Positions 36,852 to 45,009 of a DNA stretch of 64,000 nucleotides are shown piece by piece. Below the pieces are notes generated by a model. The model ran no database searches, was not told where the DNA came from, and saw only the letters and a list, made by a program, of their open reading frames with translations. Both the position numbers and the translations under genes were made by a program. Within the stretch, counting starts at the first letter, position 1; every line of letters starts with the position of its first letter. Source of the stretch: Polaribacter sp. BAL334 (GTDB taxonomy: Bacteria > Bacteroidota > Bacteroidia > Flavobacteriales > Flavobacteriaceae); contig NZ_JADWOV010000255.1 in NCBI RefSeq assembly GCF_015767435.1, positions 124,001 through 188,000 on the forward strand. Direction: 5' to 3'.

Positions 36852-37433
36852 TTAACGGACAACTTTTTGGATTACAGCTACTTTTTCAGGCGCTTTGTAT
36901 TGATTCATTTTGTGCATAAGTCCTTCAACAGTGGCATCAATAATTAGTAAATTTTTGTTTTGCGGTTTGATATATCCTTCTTCAATCATTTTGTCAATTT
37001 GACCTAAAATTGGATCAAAAAAGCCATTGATATTTAATAAACCAACAGGTTTTTGTTCAATTTGCAATTGATTCAAAGTCAATGCTTCAAAGAGTTCATC
37101 AAGCGTTCCAAATCCGCCAGGAAGTGTAACATAACCATCTACTAATTTACTCATGATTACTTTTCGTTCGCTCATTTTTTTGCAAACAATCATTTCTTCA
37201 ACGCCAGGATGAACAACCTCTTCTTTCTCTAATAATTTTGGAATCACACCAATTACTTTTCCATTTTTTGCTAGTATAGTGTCTGATAAAATCCCCATCA
37301 TTCCTATTTTTCCACCACCATACACCAATTCAATATTTTCTTTTGCCAGATAATTTCCCAAAGTGATTGCAGCATTTTTATAAATAGGATTAAAACCTAA
37401 ACTTGAGCCACAAAAAACAACAATTCTTTTCAT
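36852..37433 (-). CDS. LOG family protein (nucleoside 5'-monophosphate phosphoribohydrolase type)
   Basis: Rossmann-like protein of the TIGR00730/LOG family, which removes ribose-5-phosphate from purine-type monophosphates (cytokinin activation in plants). The start MKRIVVFCGSSLGFNP and the motifs GGGKIGMMG and PGGFGTLDELFEA are diagnostic (the latter contains the catalytic PGGxGTxxE). With the ATG at 37433 it has 194 residues, the normal size; the longer frame adds 30 unrelated residues. It is coupled to folP by a 1-base gap. It is divergent from the DUF1599 gene. Confidence 0.9.
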   Translation of the reverse strand: MKRIVVFCGSSLGFNPIYKNAAITLGNYLAKENIELVYGGGKIGMMGILSDTILAKNGKVIGVIPKLLEKEEVVHPGVEEMIVCKKMSERKVIMSKLVDGYVTLPGGFGTLDELFEALTLNQLQIEQKPVGLLNINGFFDPILGQIDKMIEEGYIKPQNKNLLIIDATVEGLMHKMNQYKAPEKVAVIQKVVR

Positions 37434-37517
37434 AAAATAAAATAATGAATTCATGGTAAAAATAAACGAAAAACACCTAAGATTTACTATTTTTACGCAA
37501 TTACTTTCAATGTTACC

Positions 37518-38054
37518 ATGCAAGATACCTCAAAACAATACGATGCAGTCATAGAAGATTGCAGAAGTTTATTTGTCAAAAAAATGTCTGATTATGGAAG
37601 TGCCTGGCGAATTTTACGCTTACCTTCGTTGACAGATCAACTATTTATAAAGGCCCAAAGAATTCGCCAATTGCAAGAAAATGAAGTGCGAAAAATAGAT
37701 GAAGGAGAGATTTCTGAATTTATTGGAATTATCAATTATGCGTTGATGGCATTGATTCAGTTAGAGTTGGGTATTTCTGATACTCCAGATTTGTCAGTTG
37801 AAGAAGCAACAGAGTTGTATGATAAACATCTACATATCACCAAAGAATTGATGTTGAATAAAAACCATGATTATGGTGAGGCTTGGCGGGATATGCGCGT
37901 TTCTAGTTTGACAGATTTGATTTTACAAAAAATATTACGCGTCAAACAAATTGAAGATAATAAAGGAAAAACGTTGGTTTCTGAAGGAATTGATGCCAAT
38001 TATCAAGACATGATCAATTATTCCGTTTTTGCATTGATTCACTTAAATAACTAA
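37518..38054 (+). CDS. DUF1599 protein with two internal repeats
   Basis: A 178-residue cytoplasmic protein made of two similar halves. Each contains a block like KMSDYGSAWRILRLPSLTDQ or KNHDYGEAWRDMRVSSLTDL, followed by xKxxRxxQxE and an I/MINYxxxALI segment (about 20-80 and 110-178). This is DUF1599, sometimes described as a nucleotide-modification-associated domain; biochemical function is unproven. It begins an apparent three-gene plus-strand run (6 and 17 base gaps) with the DoxX-like and enoyl-CoA hydratase genes. Confidence 0.85.
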   Translation: MQDTSKQYDAVIEDCRSLFVKKMSDYGSAWRILRLPSLTDQLFIKAQRIRQLQENEVRKIDEGEISEFIGIINYALMALIQLELGISDTPDLSVEEATELYDKHLHITKELMLNKNHDYGEAWRDMRVSSLTDLILQKILRVKQIEDNKGKTLVSEGIDANYQDMINYSVFALIHLNN

Positions 38055-38060
38055 TTCCAC

Positions 38061-39026
38061 ATGAAAATTCTTGTCCATTTTATTCGATTTATAGTAGGTG
38101 TTTTATTCATCTTTTCGGGATTTGTAAAACTGGTTGATCCTATTGGTTCGCAATATAAATTTGAAGAATATTTCTCAGAAAGCGTGTTGCACATACCGTT
38201 TTTAATTCCGTATGCATTGCCTTTTGCCATTTTTTTAATCATTGCTGAAATTGTTTTAGGAGTAGCACTTTTGGTAGGATGGAAACCAAAATTCACAGTG
38301 AGAAGTTTGTTTTTTATGGTGTTATTTTTCTTGTTTTTGACAGGCTATTCTGCATATTATGATAAAGTTACTGACTGTGGATGTTTTGGTGATGCTATTA
38401 AATTAAAACCTTGGGAAACCTTTTATAAAGATGTCGTTTTAACAGTAATGATTTTCTTTTTAACTTATAAAACCAAATTGATTACACCTTTAAAATCAAA
38501 ATATTTCCCAGGAAAAGCAGTTTTTTGGTCTTTGATTATTTCAGGATTTATAACCTATTATGTGCTAGCACATTTACCCATTATTGATTTTAGGCCTTAT
38601 GCAATTGGAAAAAATATTCCTGAAGGAATGAAATATCCAGAAGATGGAAGTTTGCCGAAAGTACATGATTTTATGTTGGAAGATTCTCAAAATGATTTGG
38701 CTCCACAAATTTTGAAAATGAAAAAGGTGGTTTTGGTGATTTCTTATAATTTGGATAAAGCCGATTATGAAGCTTTTCCTGCCATCAAAATAATGGCTGA
38801 TGAAGCTATCAAGAAAGGATATAAAGTCTATGGAGCTTCTGCTTCTTTTTCCGATATTTTAGAATTGACTAAAAATAAATTTCAACTTCCTTTCGAGTTT
38901 TTATTTTGCGATGAAACGACCTTAAAAACGATGATTAGAGCCAATCCAGGAATTATGATTTTGAATGAAGGAACTGTAGTTGATAAGAAAAGCTGGAACG
39001 ATATTGAAGATTTGAAATTAGAATAA
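38061..39026 (+). CDS. BT_3928-type DoxX-like membrane protein with thioredoxin-like C terminus
   Basis: A 321-residue protein. Residues 1-130 hold four helices of the DoxX/MauE type, including VKLVDPIGSQYKFEEYF and the redox-type pair CGCFGDAI. Another helix follows at about 155-175. The C-terminal half is a thioredoxin-fold-like domain without a CxxC pair (KKVVLVISYNLDKADYEA onward). The family is common in Bacteroidota next to folP and DUF1599 genes. A role in membrane or periplasmic redox chemistry is inferred from the DoxX-like half only. Confidence 0.82.
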   Translation: MKILVHFIRFIVGVLFIFSGFVKLVDPIGSQYKFEEYFSESVLHIPFLIPYALPFAIFLIIAEIVLGVALLVGWKPKFTVRSLFFMVLFFLFLTGYSAYYDKVTDCGCFGDAIKLKPWETFYKDVVLTVMIFFLTYKTKLITPLKSKYFPGKAVFWSLIISGFITYYVLAHLPIIDFRPYAIGKNIPEGMKYPEDGSLPKVHDFMLEDSQNDLAPQILKMKKVVLVISYNLDKADYEAFPAIKIMADEAIKKGYKVYGASASFSDILELTKNKFQLPFEFLFCDETTLKTMIRANPGIMILNEGTVVDKKSWNDIEDLKLE

Positions 39027-39043
39027 ATCAATTTTAAGAGAAA

Positions 39044-39745
39044 ATGAATGAATTTGTAATCTATCAATCAGAAGAAAATTACGCTATAATTACCATTCAA
39101 AATGGAAAAGCAAATGCGATTTCACACGAAGTAATTGAGGGAATTCATGCTTGTTTGGATGAAGCAGAAAAACATCAGAAAGTAGTTATTTTAACAGGAA
39201 GTTCTGGAATTTTTTCAGCAGGTTTTGATTTAAAAGTGATGATGAAATCTCCTGAATCTGCCAAAGAATTAGTCACGAAAGGCTCGGAATTATCATTGAG
39301 AATGTTGTCTTTTCCCACTCCAATAATTATTGCTTGTAATGGACATGCCATTGCAAAAGGTGCGTTTTTATTGCTTTCAGCTGATTACAGAATTGGGGTA
39401 GAAGGTGATTTTAAAATCGGACTAAATGAAGTCATGATTGGAATGACCATGCATCATGCAGGAATTGCCATTGCAAAAGCACGTTTATCAGAAGTTTATT
39501 TGAATAGAAGTATCAATAACTCCGAAATTTATACTCCAAAAGAAGCTGTAAACGCAGGTTTTTTAGATGCAATTGTTCCTGAAAGTGAGCTTATTTCTGT
39601 TGCGATTTCTGTTGCGTTACAAATATCAAAAATCAATTTTAAAGCGCATGCTGCAACCAAATTAAAAGTTCGAAAAGCGCATTTGGAAAATATAGAAAAA
39701 GCAATCAAACTGGATTTAATGGAAACAATTTCAATCAATCCTTAA
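39044..39745 (+). CDS. enoyl-CoA hydratase/isomerase family protein
   Basis: A crotonase-fold protein of 233 residues, shorter than typical hydratases (about 260). It shows the oxyanion-hole segments GSSGIFSAGFDLKVM (about 54-68) and CNGHAIAKGAFLLLSADYRI (about 102-121). The catalytic Glu pair of classical hydratases is not obvious; the second loop reads GLNEVMIGMTMH. The substrate cannot be assigned. It ends with a 4-base tail overlap with the convergent DUF1684 gene. Confidence 0.82.
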   Translation: MNEFVIYQSEENYAIITIQNGKANAISHEVIEGIHACLDEAEKHQKVVILTGSSGIFSAGFDLKVMMKSPESAKELVTKGSELSLRMLSFPTPIIIACNGHAIAKGAFLLLSADYRIGVEGDFKIGLNEVMIGMTMHHAGIAIAKARLSEVYLNRSINNSEIYTPKEAVNAGFLDAIVPESELISVAISVALQISKINFKAHAATKLKVRKAHLENIEKAIKLDLMETISINP

Positions 39746-40362
39746 TACTTTTTAAAATTTTTGATACCTGCTTTGATTTCAACATTTAAGTGATTTTTTC
39801 TTGGTGTTAATGGACAAGAATACTTCTCATTGTAGGCACAGTAAGGGTTATACGTGTTATTAAAATTTAAAATCACTGTATTTTTTTTGGTAATATCGGT
39901 CGTCATTACATCCATATAACGCCCTCCACCATAAGATTCGTTTCCAGAAGTGTCATCTGTAAAAGGTAAAAATAAGTAGTTTTTGTACTTTTCATCTCTC
40001 AAATCATCCTGACTTTGATAGATAGTTAGCTGACAATCAACTCCTTTTAAGGTAAATTGTAAAACTCCATATTCTTTATATAATGGTTTTCTATTGGTAG
40101 TTGTTGCCATTTCAAAAGTAGGAGCATTTTCTGTTTTTATAAATGTTGCTTGAACAATAAACGAAGAATCCACAGGAAAAAAATCTAGTCCTTTGAAATT
40201 TTTCAAATCTTTTGATTTTAAAGGGGAAGTTGAGGCATCCTTGTAACTAGCATTTAATTTTTGTTGATACGGAGTTTCGCCAATTAATGCTCTTTTTCCT
40301 TGAGAATTACAAGCAAATAAGGTTCCAAAAACAATGGCTATGATTAGTCTGAATCGATTCAT
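39742..40362 (-). CDS. DUF1684 family lipoprotein
   Basis: A 206-residue protein with a lipoprotein signal (FGTLFACNSQG, Cys about 18). It carries the DUF1684 domain: LKGVDCQLTIYQSQ, YLFLPFTDDTSGNESYGGGRYMDV, and VILNFNNTYNPYCAYNEKYSCPLTPRKNHLNVEIKAGIK. The C-terminal NxxYNPYC...CPLTP...N pattern is the family signature. Function is unknown. It lies one base from the phosphatidyltransferase gene on the same strand, so it is probably co-transcribed. Confidence 0.85.
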   Translation of the reverse strand: MNRFRLIIAIVFGTLFACNSQGKRALIGETPYQQKLNASYKDASTSPLKSKDLKNFKGLDFFPVDSSFIVQATFIKTENAPTFEMATTTNRKPLYKEYGVLQFTLKGVDCQLTIYQSQDDLRDEKYKNYLFLPFTDDTSGNESYGGGRYMDVMTTDITKKNTVILNFNNTYNPYCAYNEKYSCPLTPRKNHLNVEIKAGIKNFKKY

Positions 40363-40363
40363 T

Positions 40364-41125
40364 TTAAAGTAATTTTCTAATTGCTATAAAAATAAATATT
40401 AATAATGAGTATCCTATAAAAAATGGAATAATATATTCTTTTAAACCAGTAATTAACATGAATGCAATTATAAGCAATTGAAAACCTAATCCAAAGGTAG
40501 ATATTGCTGTCATTAACCATTTTGGTGGAACTTTTTCATGTGAAGCATGTTTGTCTAGATTGTAAATAATTTTATCAAATCCTCCATAAAAAATTTTATA
40601 GAGTCCAAACAATACATTCACATTTTTTTGCTTTTCTCCTTTCATTGCAATTGGGGTAGAGTATTCAAAAACACGACTGGTACTATCGCCATTAAAATGA
40701 TTTCTTAATATTACATAATAATAATTGTAAAGGGTTCCTTGCAACTGAATTCCTAGAAAGGCAATAATTGTATTCATAATACTAGCATTTGTTATGAACC
40801 ATAATGAAATAAAAATGATCGCATTTAATAAAATATCTGCAACTGAATCTAAATAACGACCTGTGTAAGAAGGTGTTTTTCGAATACGAGCCAATTCACC
40901 ATCTGCAGCATCAAGTATTGATTTGATTACAAGAAAGATGGCTGCAAGCCAATAAAAATCATTGATTATAAATAGAACTGCAAGTAAACCCGCAATTATA
41001 AATCCAATAGTTACATGTATTGGGGTGAAAATACTTTCTTTTAATGATAGTGAAATGACTTTTGCTATTGGTCTTCCATAGTCTGAAAGATCAATAAATT
41101 TATGTGACGCTGGTAATTTTGACAT
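40364..41125 (-). CDS. CDP-alcohol phosphatidyltransferase family protein
   Basis: A polytopic enzyme of 253 residues that joins a CDP-activated lipid or alcohol with an alcohol acceptor in phospholipid synthesis. The family motif DGxxARxxxxxxxxGxxxDxxxD is complete in DGELARIRKTPSYTGRYLDSVAD (about 77-99). About six membrane helices follow. The precise product (for example inositol, glycerol or ethanolamine-type lipid) cannot be inferred. It is grouped with the DUF1684 lipoprotein gene. Confidence 0.88.
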   Translation of the reverse strand: MSKLPASHKFIDLSDYGRPIAKVISLSLKESIFTPIHVTIGFIIAGLLAVLFIINDFYWLAAIFLVIKSILDAADGELARIRKTPSYTGRYLDSVADILLNAIIFISLWFITNASIMNTIIAFLGIQLQGTLYNYYYVILRNHFNGDSTSRVFEYSTPIAMKGEKQKNVNVLFGLYKIFYGGFDKIIYNLDKHASHEKVPPKWLMTAISTFGLGFQLLIIAFMLITGLKEYIIPFFIGYSLLIFIFIAIRKLL

Positions 41126-41163
41126 TTAAAATGTGAATTCAAAAATTTTTGTAGGATTATACC

Positions 41164-41631
41164 TTAATATTCAAATGAAGTTTTATTTTCTTTTATGTAA
41201 TCTATCATCAAACCCAAAATATCTTCACCTGTATTTAGTAAATCTAGTTCTAAGTCAGACCATTTTTCTAAATCTGAATCTTTTAATTTTCCCATGATTT
41301 GCCTTCTTAAAATAATATCTTTAGGTACAGGTATTTCAGGAAAAATACGGATAGCTTTGTAAAAAATAGTGGCATTTTCAATGGCATTAATGGTGCTGAA
41401 AGCTTCTAAAACTTCATGAGAAAATTCACCTGAAGTATTGTAAAAAAAGCCATAAAAACCATCATGGTTTATTTCACTTTCAAAAATATCTATGTAAATA
41501 AAATTTCGTTCTGGGAATGATAAATTCTCAAAAACTTTATTCTCATTTAATTTATTCCAAATGACAGTTCCAACAAATTCAATAATTTCGGTATCTTTTT
41601 TTTGCTGCAAAGCAAAATCAATTTCGGTCAT
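41164..41631 (-). CDS. DMP19/DUF4375-like protein
   Basis: A 155-residue acidic soluble protein. The central IDIFESEINHDGFYGFFYNTSGEFSHEVLEAFSTINA fits the DMP19/DUF4375 pattern (NGGFxxFFxNxSG...). DMP19 itself is a DNA-mimic protein, but most family members have no known role, and I infer none. It lies 38 bases upstream of the phosphatidyltransferase gene on the same strand. Confidence 0.65.
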   Translation of the reverse strand: MTEIDFALQQKKDTEIIEFVGTVIWNKLNENKVFENLSFPERNFIYIDIFESEINHDGFYGFFYNTSGEFSHEVLEAFSTINAIENATIFYKAIRIFPEIPVPKDIILRRQIMGKLKDSDLEKWSDLELDLLNTGEDILGLMIDYIKENKTSFEY

Positions 41632-41798
41632 TAAGTATCAAATTTTTTGGTGTGCAAATGTACGATTAATAAATAGGATAGTTTTTGGTTCTTTATAAAC
41701 AATACTTATAACTATCCTCAATTAATAATCTTGAAAAGCGAATTTTTTAAATTTAAATGGAATTTTCAAGTACTAAAAAAGTTTGTAATTGAATTTAT

Positions 41799-42731
41799 TT
41801 ATAAAGTCCAATAAATAAATCCCGAATAAACTAAAAGTAAAACAACTCCGTCAATCCAATTTAATCGCAATCCTTTTGGGAAAAAGACCAAAGGCAAAAT
41901 GAGTAAAGCAGTACCTAACATCCAATAAATATCATTGGATAAAAACTTTTGATCAACAACTTCAATTGGGGTAATTATTGCAGTAATTCCAATAACAGCA
42001 AGGATGTTAAAAATATTTGAGCCTACTAAATTTCCTAAAGAAATGGCTTTTTCTTTCTTAATAATTGCGATAATAGAAGCCGCTAATTCAGGAATACTAG
42101 TTCCAACTGAAACTACTGTAACTCCGATAATTCGTTCACTTACCTCAAAATCTTCTGCTAAAGAAATAGCTCCTTTAATTAATAATTCTGAGCCACCCCA
42201 AAGTCCAACACCCCCAATACTAATAAAAAACACAATTTGATGAAGAGGTAAAGGCTTATCATCTTCTGGAAGTTCGTCAATTACAGCAGTTTTTTGAAAA
42301 CGTAAAAGGAAAATTAAAAATACCACCAATAACGACAATAAAATAATCCCCTCATATTGCAAGATAATTTGATCGTCCTTTAAAAAGTAAAAAAGGATGA
42401 AAGATGATAAGATCATCACAGGCCAATCCGTTTTGTAAAAACTTTTTTGAACTTCCATAGTTCCGAAAAGTAAGGTGATTCCCAAAACTAAAGAAATATT
42501 TGCGATGTTAGATCCTACAACATTTCCCAAAGCCAAATCCGAAGCTCCACTCAAAGCAGCCCTAATACTTACAATCAATTCAGGAGCAGAGGTTGCAAAT
42601 GAAACCACTGTCATTCCAATCACAATTTTAGGAATCTCGAGCTTTAAAGAAAGTGCTACAGCAGATTTTAACAACCAATTTCCGCCTAAAATCAATAAAA
42701 TTAATCCTCCAAGAATTAGTAAAAAATCCAT
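41799..42731 (-). CDS. calcium/sodium antiporter (CaCA family, YrbG type)
   Basis: A 310-residue cation/Ca exchanger with about ten helices in two inverted halves. Each half carries the alpha-repeat: GNVVGSNIANISLVLGI in the first and GNLVGSNIFNILAVIGI in the second, preceded by TSAPELIVS and TSIPELAAS respectively. It exchanges sodium or protons for calcium across the inner membrane. It is a monocistronic gene. Confidence 0.93.
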   Translation of the reverse strand: MDFLLILGGLILLILGGNWLLKSAVALSLKLEIPKIVIGMTVVSFATSAPELIVSIRAALSGASDLALGNVVGSNIANISLVLGITLLFGTMEVQKSFYKTDWPVMILSSFILFYFLKDDQIILQYEGIILLSLLVVFLIFLLRFQKTAVIDELPEDDKPLPLHQIVFFISIGGVGLWGGSELLIKGAISLAEDFEVSERIIGVTVVSVGTSIPELAASIIAIIKKEKAISLGNLVGSNIFNILAVIGITAIITPIEVVDQKFLSNDIYWMLGTALLILPLVFFPKGLRLNWIDGVVLLLVYSGFIYWTL

Positions 42732-42903
42732 TTTTTTATTTTGTGCGAAGATACATCAGAAAGAATTTTAAAAGAAGTTCAAAAACGGTAATTGCTGTTT
42801 TTTAGATTTTTTTTATGATAAATTCTTCATAATTTAAAATGATCAATGAAATTAGTATTTTAATTTCTTAATTTTTAGTAAATTTGAGAAACATTCAATT
42901 ATA

Positions 42904-43056
42904 ATGAAGAAAAAATGTTTTAAAGTAATGGCGAAAATAAATAAAATGATTTTGCCTTCTTTTACTAAAAACGGATTAGATATTTCTAAAGCAAGTAAAT
43001 TTCAATTGATGATTATTGGATGGAAAGCTTTTGTAACAATGAATTCTTTGGACTAA
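42904..43056 (+). CDS. 50-residue basic small protein
   Basis: An ATG-initiated frame of 50 codons (MKKKCFKVMAKINKMILPSF, ending VTMNSLD) directly before the DUF2007-like gene, with only 11 bases between them. It is Lys-rich with a hydrophobic centre. It resembles short flavobacterial proteins that databases often label SsrA-binding protein, though it has none of the SmpB domain. I consider it a real small gene because of the consistent frame and neighbour, but the function is unknown. Confidence 0.6.
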   Translation: MKKKCFKVMAKINKMILPSFTKNGLDISKASKFQLMIIGWKAFVTMNSLD

Positions 43057-43067
43057 AAACTCTAATT

Positions 43068-43304
43068 ATGAATGATGAATACCAAAAATTATTTACCAAC
43101 TCAATGATTATTATAAAAGGACTTACAATTCTTTTAGAAGAGAGTGATATCAAGTATATTATAAAAGATCGATTTGAATCTGCGCGTTTGTCGGGTTTTG
43201 GAGAATTTATGAATGCTGCTGAAATTCACGTACAATCTTCACAATTGGAAATTGCCCAAGAGATTCTTGAAAAGTATAAGTTGACAATAAACTCAGAAAT
43301 TTAA
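43068..43304 (+). CDS. DUF2007-like small protein
   Basis: A 78-residue cytoplasmic protein from the ATG at 43068 (MNDEYQKLFTNSMIIIKGL), ending ALEIAQEILEKYKLTINSEI-like. The pattern of a short beta strand, LLEESDIKYIIKD and a C-terminal EIHVQSSQLEIAQEILE fits the DUF2007 (putative signal-transducing) fold. An in-frame start 48 bases upstream overlaps the small upstream gene and was rejected. Probably co-transcribed with the 50-residue gene. Confidence 0.75.
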   Translation: MNDEYQKLFTNSMIIIKGLTILLEESDIKYIIKDRFESARLSGFGEFMNAAEIHVQSSQLEIAQEILEKYKLTINSEI

Positions 43305-43335
43305 AAATAGATTTTCTAGATTCAAAAAATGAGGT

Positions 43336-43343
43336 TATATTTG
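43336..43343 (+). promoter_or_regulatory. -7 promoter element of tRNA-Arg
   Basis: TATATTTG matches TAnnTTTG exactly and lies 13 bases before the tRNA. No convincing -33 TTG is visible upstream. Confidence 0.55.
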
Positions 43344-43355
43344 CACCCGCTTTAA

Positions 43356-43429
43356 GGCCTCGTGGCGCAACTGAATAGCGCATCTGATTACGGCTCAGAA
43401 GGTTACTGGTTTGAATCCAGTCGAGGTCA
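43356..43429 (+). tRNA. tRNA-Arg (anticodon ACG)
   Basis: A complete cloverleaf can be drawn. The acceptor GGCCTCG pairs with CGAGGTC (one G-T), and the anticodon stem TCTGA/TCAGA carries the loop TTACGGC with anticodon ACG. The T arm is ACTGG-TTTGAAT-CCAGT. CCA is not encoded. The stop codon of a recombinase remnant on the other strand overlaps the last three bases, making this tRNA a candidate integration site. Confidence 0.95.
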
Positions 43430-43606
43430 CTCTTTCGGAGAATTGATTAATATTAATCGGTTCTCCTTTTTTTGTTTTTCAATTTCTTTTGATAGTAGCG
43501 GAATTGCAGATAATAAAGCATTGACTTTATTGGTTTGAACTGTATCATTTTGCTTGTTGTAACCTATTCTGGAAGGAAATACAAGGTTTTGAGTTTTGTT
43601 TACCAT
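43427..43606 (-). pseudogene. C-terminal remnant of a site-specific recombinase
   Basis: The reverse strand encodes 59 residues. A central LVFPSRIGYNKQNDTVQTNKVNALL stretch is followed by SAIPLLSKEIEKQKKENR. This resembles the C-terminal tail of Bacteroidota serine recombinases (pattern VFP-G-YDK-ND-RT-RVN-LF-IP-LS), judged from memory of that family. The catalytic domain is absent, and upstream the frame dissolves into non-coding sequence. Its stop codon lies on the 3' end of tRNA-Arg. This is likely a fossil of an integrated element. Identity is moderate because only the tail is left. Confidence 0.5.
43437..43473 (+). terminator. terminator of tRNA-Arg
   Basis: GGAGAA/TTCTCC brackets an inner GATTAATATTAATC palindrome, and a run of seven T follows. 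The element lies eight bases past the tRNA and within the recombinase remnant. Confidence 0.75.
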
Positions 43607-43793
43607 GGAATGGCTTTGTTTTTATTGAGTATCGTACGCTATACCCCTAAATATATTACGTCATACATACGCTATACCTATGTTATAGCATAGTATGATC
43701 CTATACTTTGCATTCTATTAAGTACCTTTTTGACTTGGCTTTTATAACTTTTTACTTAATTTATTGTAACTTGCTTTAAATTGTTTACAAACT
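43607..43793. other. non-coding flank with a 10-bp direct repeat
   Basis: No gene is visible. ACGCTATACC occurs twice (43636-43645 and 43669-43678), and CTATG-TTATAG-CATAG forms a small palindrome next to the second copy. The stretch lies between the recombinase remnant and the next gene, so arm-type recombinase sites are one possibility, unproven. Confidence 0.4.
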
Positions 43794-44543
43794 ATGGCAA
43801 AGCTAGAAGGTATTATAAAGTTGCAGGGTACTTTGGATGGGATGAATTTTTACTCCTACAATGGTAAAACTGTGGTGCGCAAAGCAGGTGGTGGTTTTAA
43901 CGGAAATGCGATTAAAACGAGCCCAAATATGCAACGCGTTCGAGAGAATGGCAGTGAATTTGGACATAGCTCTCGTGTTAATCGTGTGTTTCGAAATGCC
44001 ATTCTTTCGCTTACTTTTGGAACACCCTTTCCCAATTTTCATCGATATTTGATGCCTTTATTTACCAATTTACAAAAATTGGATACCACAAGTGTTCGTG
44101 GAGCGCGAAAAGTGAGTCAAGGTTTTGCAACTGCTGAGGGCAAAAAAATGTTTTGCCAATTTGGTTATACACCCGATTGTACTTTTACCAAAATGTTGCC
44201 TTTTGATGCCACTATTGAGGCTGAAACTTACCGTTTGGAATTGCAATTTTTGCCATTCCATTCCATGAAAGCTCCCAAAGGTGCAACGCATATTTCGTTG
44301 CAGTATGGAGTGCTGGCAATTGATTTTGATCGTTTTGAAACCCAGTTGTACCAAGCAACTCCTTTGGTATTGCCTTTGACAACAGATGAAACACATTTTG
44401 ATTTGGTGCCTGAAATCCTGCCTTCTGTTTTGCCTCATCATATTTGTATATTGGGAGTGCGTTATTATCAACAACAAGAAGATACTTTGTATTTGCTGAA
44501 CGCTAGGGAAAGTATTGGTTTGCGGATTTTGGGAGTCGTATAA
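43794..44543 (+). CDS. hypothetical protein of a Bacteroidota-specific family
   Basis: A 249-residue protein without signal peptide. The N terminus MAKLEGIIKLQGTLDGMNFY, with VVRKAGGG and MQRVRENGSEFGHSSR, resembles a family of unannotated flavobacterial proteins that begin with the same pattern (GIIKLKGTI..ISFY....G.LAREKGG, RTRENGAEFG). The rest is beta-rich with many Leu, His and Gln. Function is unknown. In this window it stands alone between a recombinase remnant and an IS, and its codons look slightly less AT-rich than neighbours, so foreign origin is plausible but not shown. Confidence 0.65.
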   Translation: MAKLEGIIKLQGTLDGMNFYSYNGKTVVRKAGGGFNGNAIKTSPNMQRVRENGSEFGHSSRVNRVFRNAILSLTFGTPFPNFHRYLMPLFTNLQKLDTTSVRGARKVSQGFATAEGKKMFCQFGYTPDCTFTKMLPFDATIEAETYRLELQFLPFHSMKAPKGATHISLQYGVLAIDFDRFETQLYQATPLVLPLTTDETHFDLVPEILPSVLPHHICILGVRYYQQQEDTLYLLNARESIGLRILGVV

Positions 44544-45009
44544 GGAGCTTTTTAATTGGTATTAAAGTGAATTTTACAAAATCTTAAACTATTGCAAATT
44601 TGATTTTCATACAGGTCAACCTATTTGGAAATATACAATAGCTGATTTTGAATTTGTGCAACTTAGAGAAAGATTCAACATTGTTGAAAGAAGTACTTAA
44701 TTAACGTGAGTTCGATTTTAATTTTGTTGTAATTTGCTGATAATTAATTTTATAGTCCCAAAATTTCAGAGCTTTAAGAAACTTTGTGTTTTCTTTGAGA
44801 ATTTTGTGCAATAGCTATGGCACTAAGTTACACAAAGAAGACACAAAAGACACAAAGTGGAAATTTTTAATTCAATAGGGTCAAATAAATACTTTTTTAT
44901 CGCAAAATGATTTTTATGGATTAGAAAAAAAATAATTCTTAAAAGCGAACAAGTACGAAAAGAAAAATTATATTTGAATTTTAGATTATTGAAAGTATTG
45001 AAAAAGAAA
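44544..45009. other. gene-free decayed stretch with an imperfect inverted repeat
   Basis: No intact gene is seen. A short open frame around 44593-44700 (ends FEFVQLRERFNIVERST) may be the tail of a lost gene; I do not recognise it. An imperfect inverted repeat lies at 44780-44809 (AACTTTGTG...TTTTGTG) and 44831-44858 (CACAAAG...CACAAAGT). It is of the CACAAAG/CTTTGTG type that I recall as dispersed in flavobacterial genomes. The IS begins directly after this stretch. Confidence 0.5.

Noticed and set aside
41164..41631. Anti-defence DNA-mimic protein based on DMP19 similarity
   Set aside because: Only a general family pattern is seen, and no defence or phage genes are nearby; most family members have no proven DNA-mimic role.
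42904..43056. Annotation of the 50-residue gene as SmpB
   Set aside because: SmpB is about 150 residues with an OB fold; this protein is far too short and shows none of its motifs.
43068..43304. Start of the DUF2007-like gene 48 bases further upstream
   Set aside because: The earlier start would overlap the 50-residue gene and adds residues (ESFCNNEFFGLKTLI) that are a shifted copy of its end.
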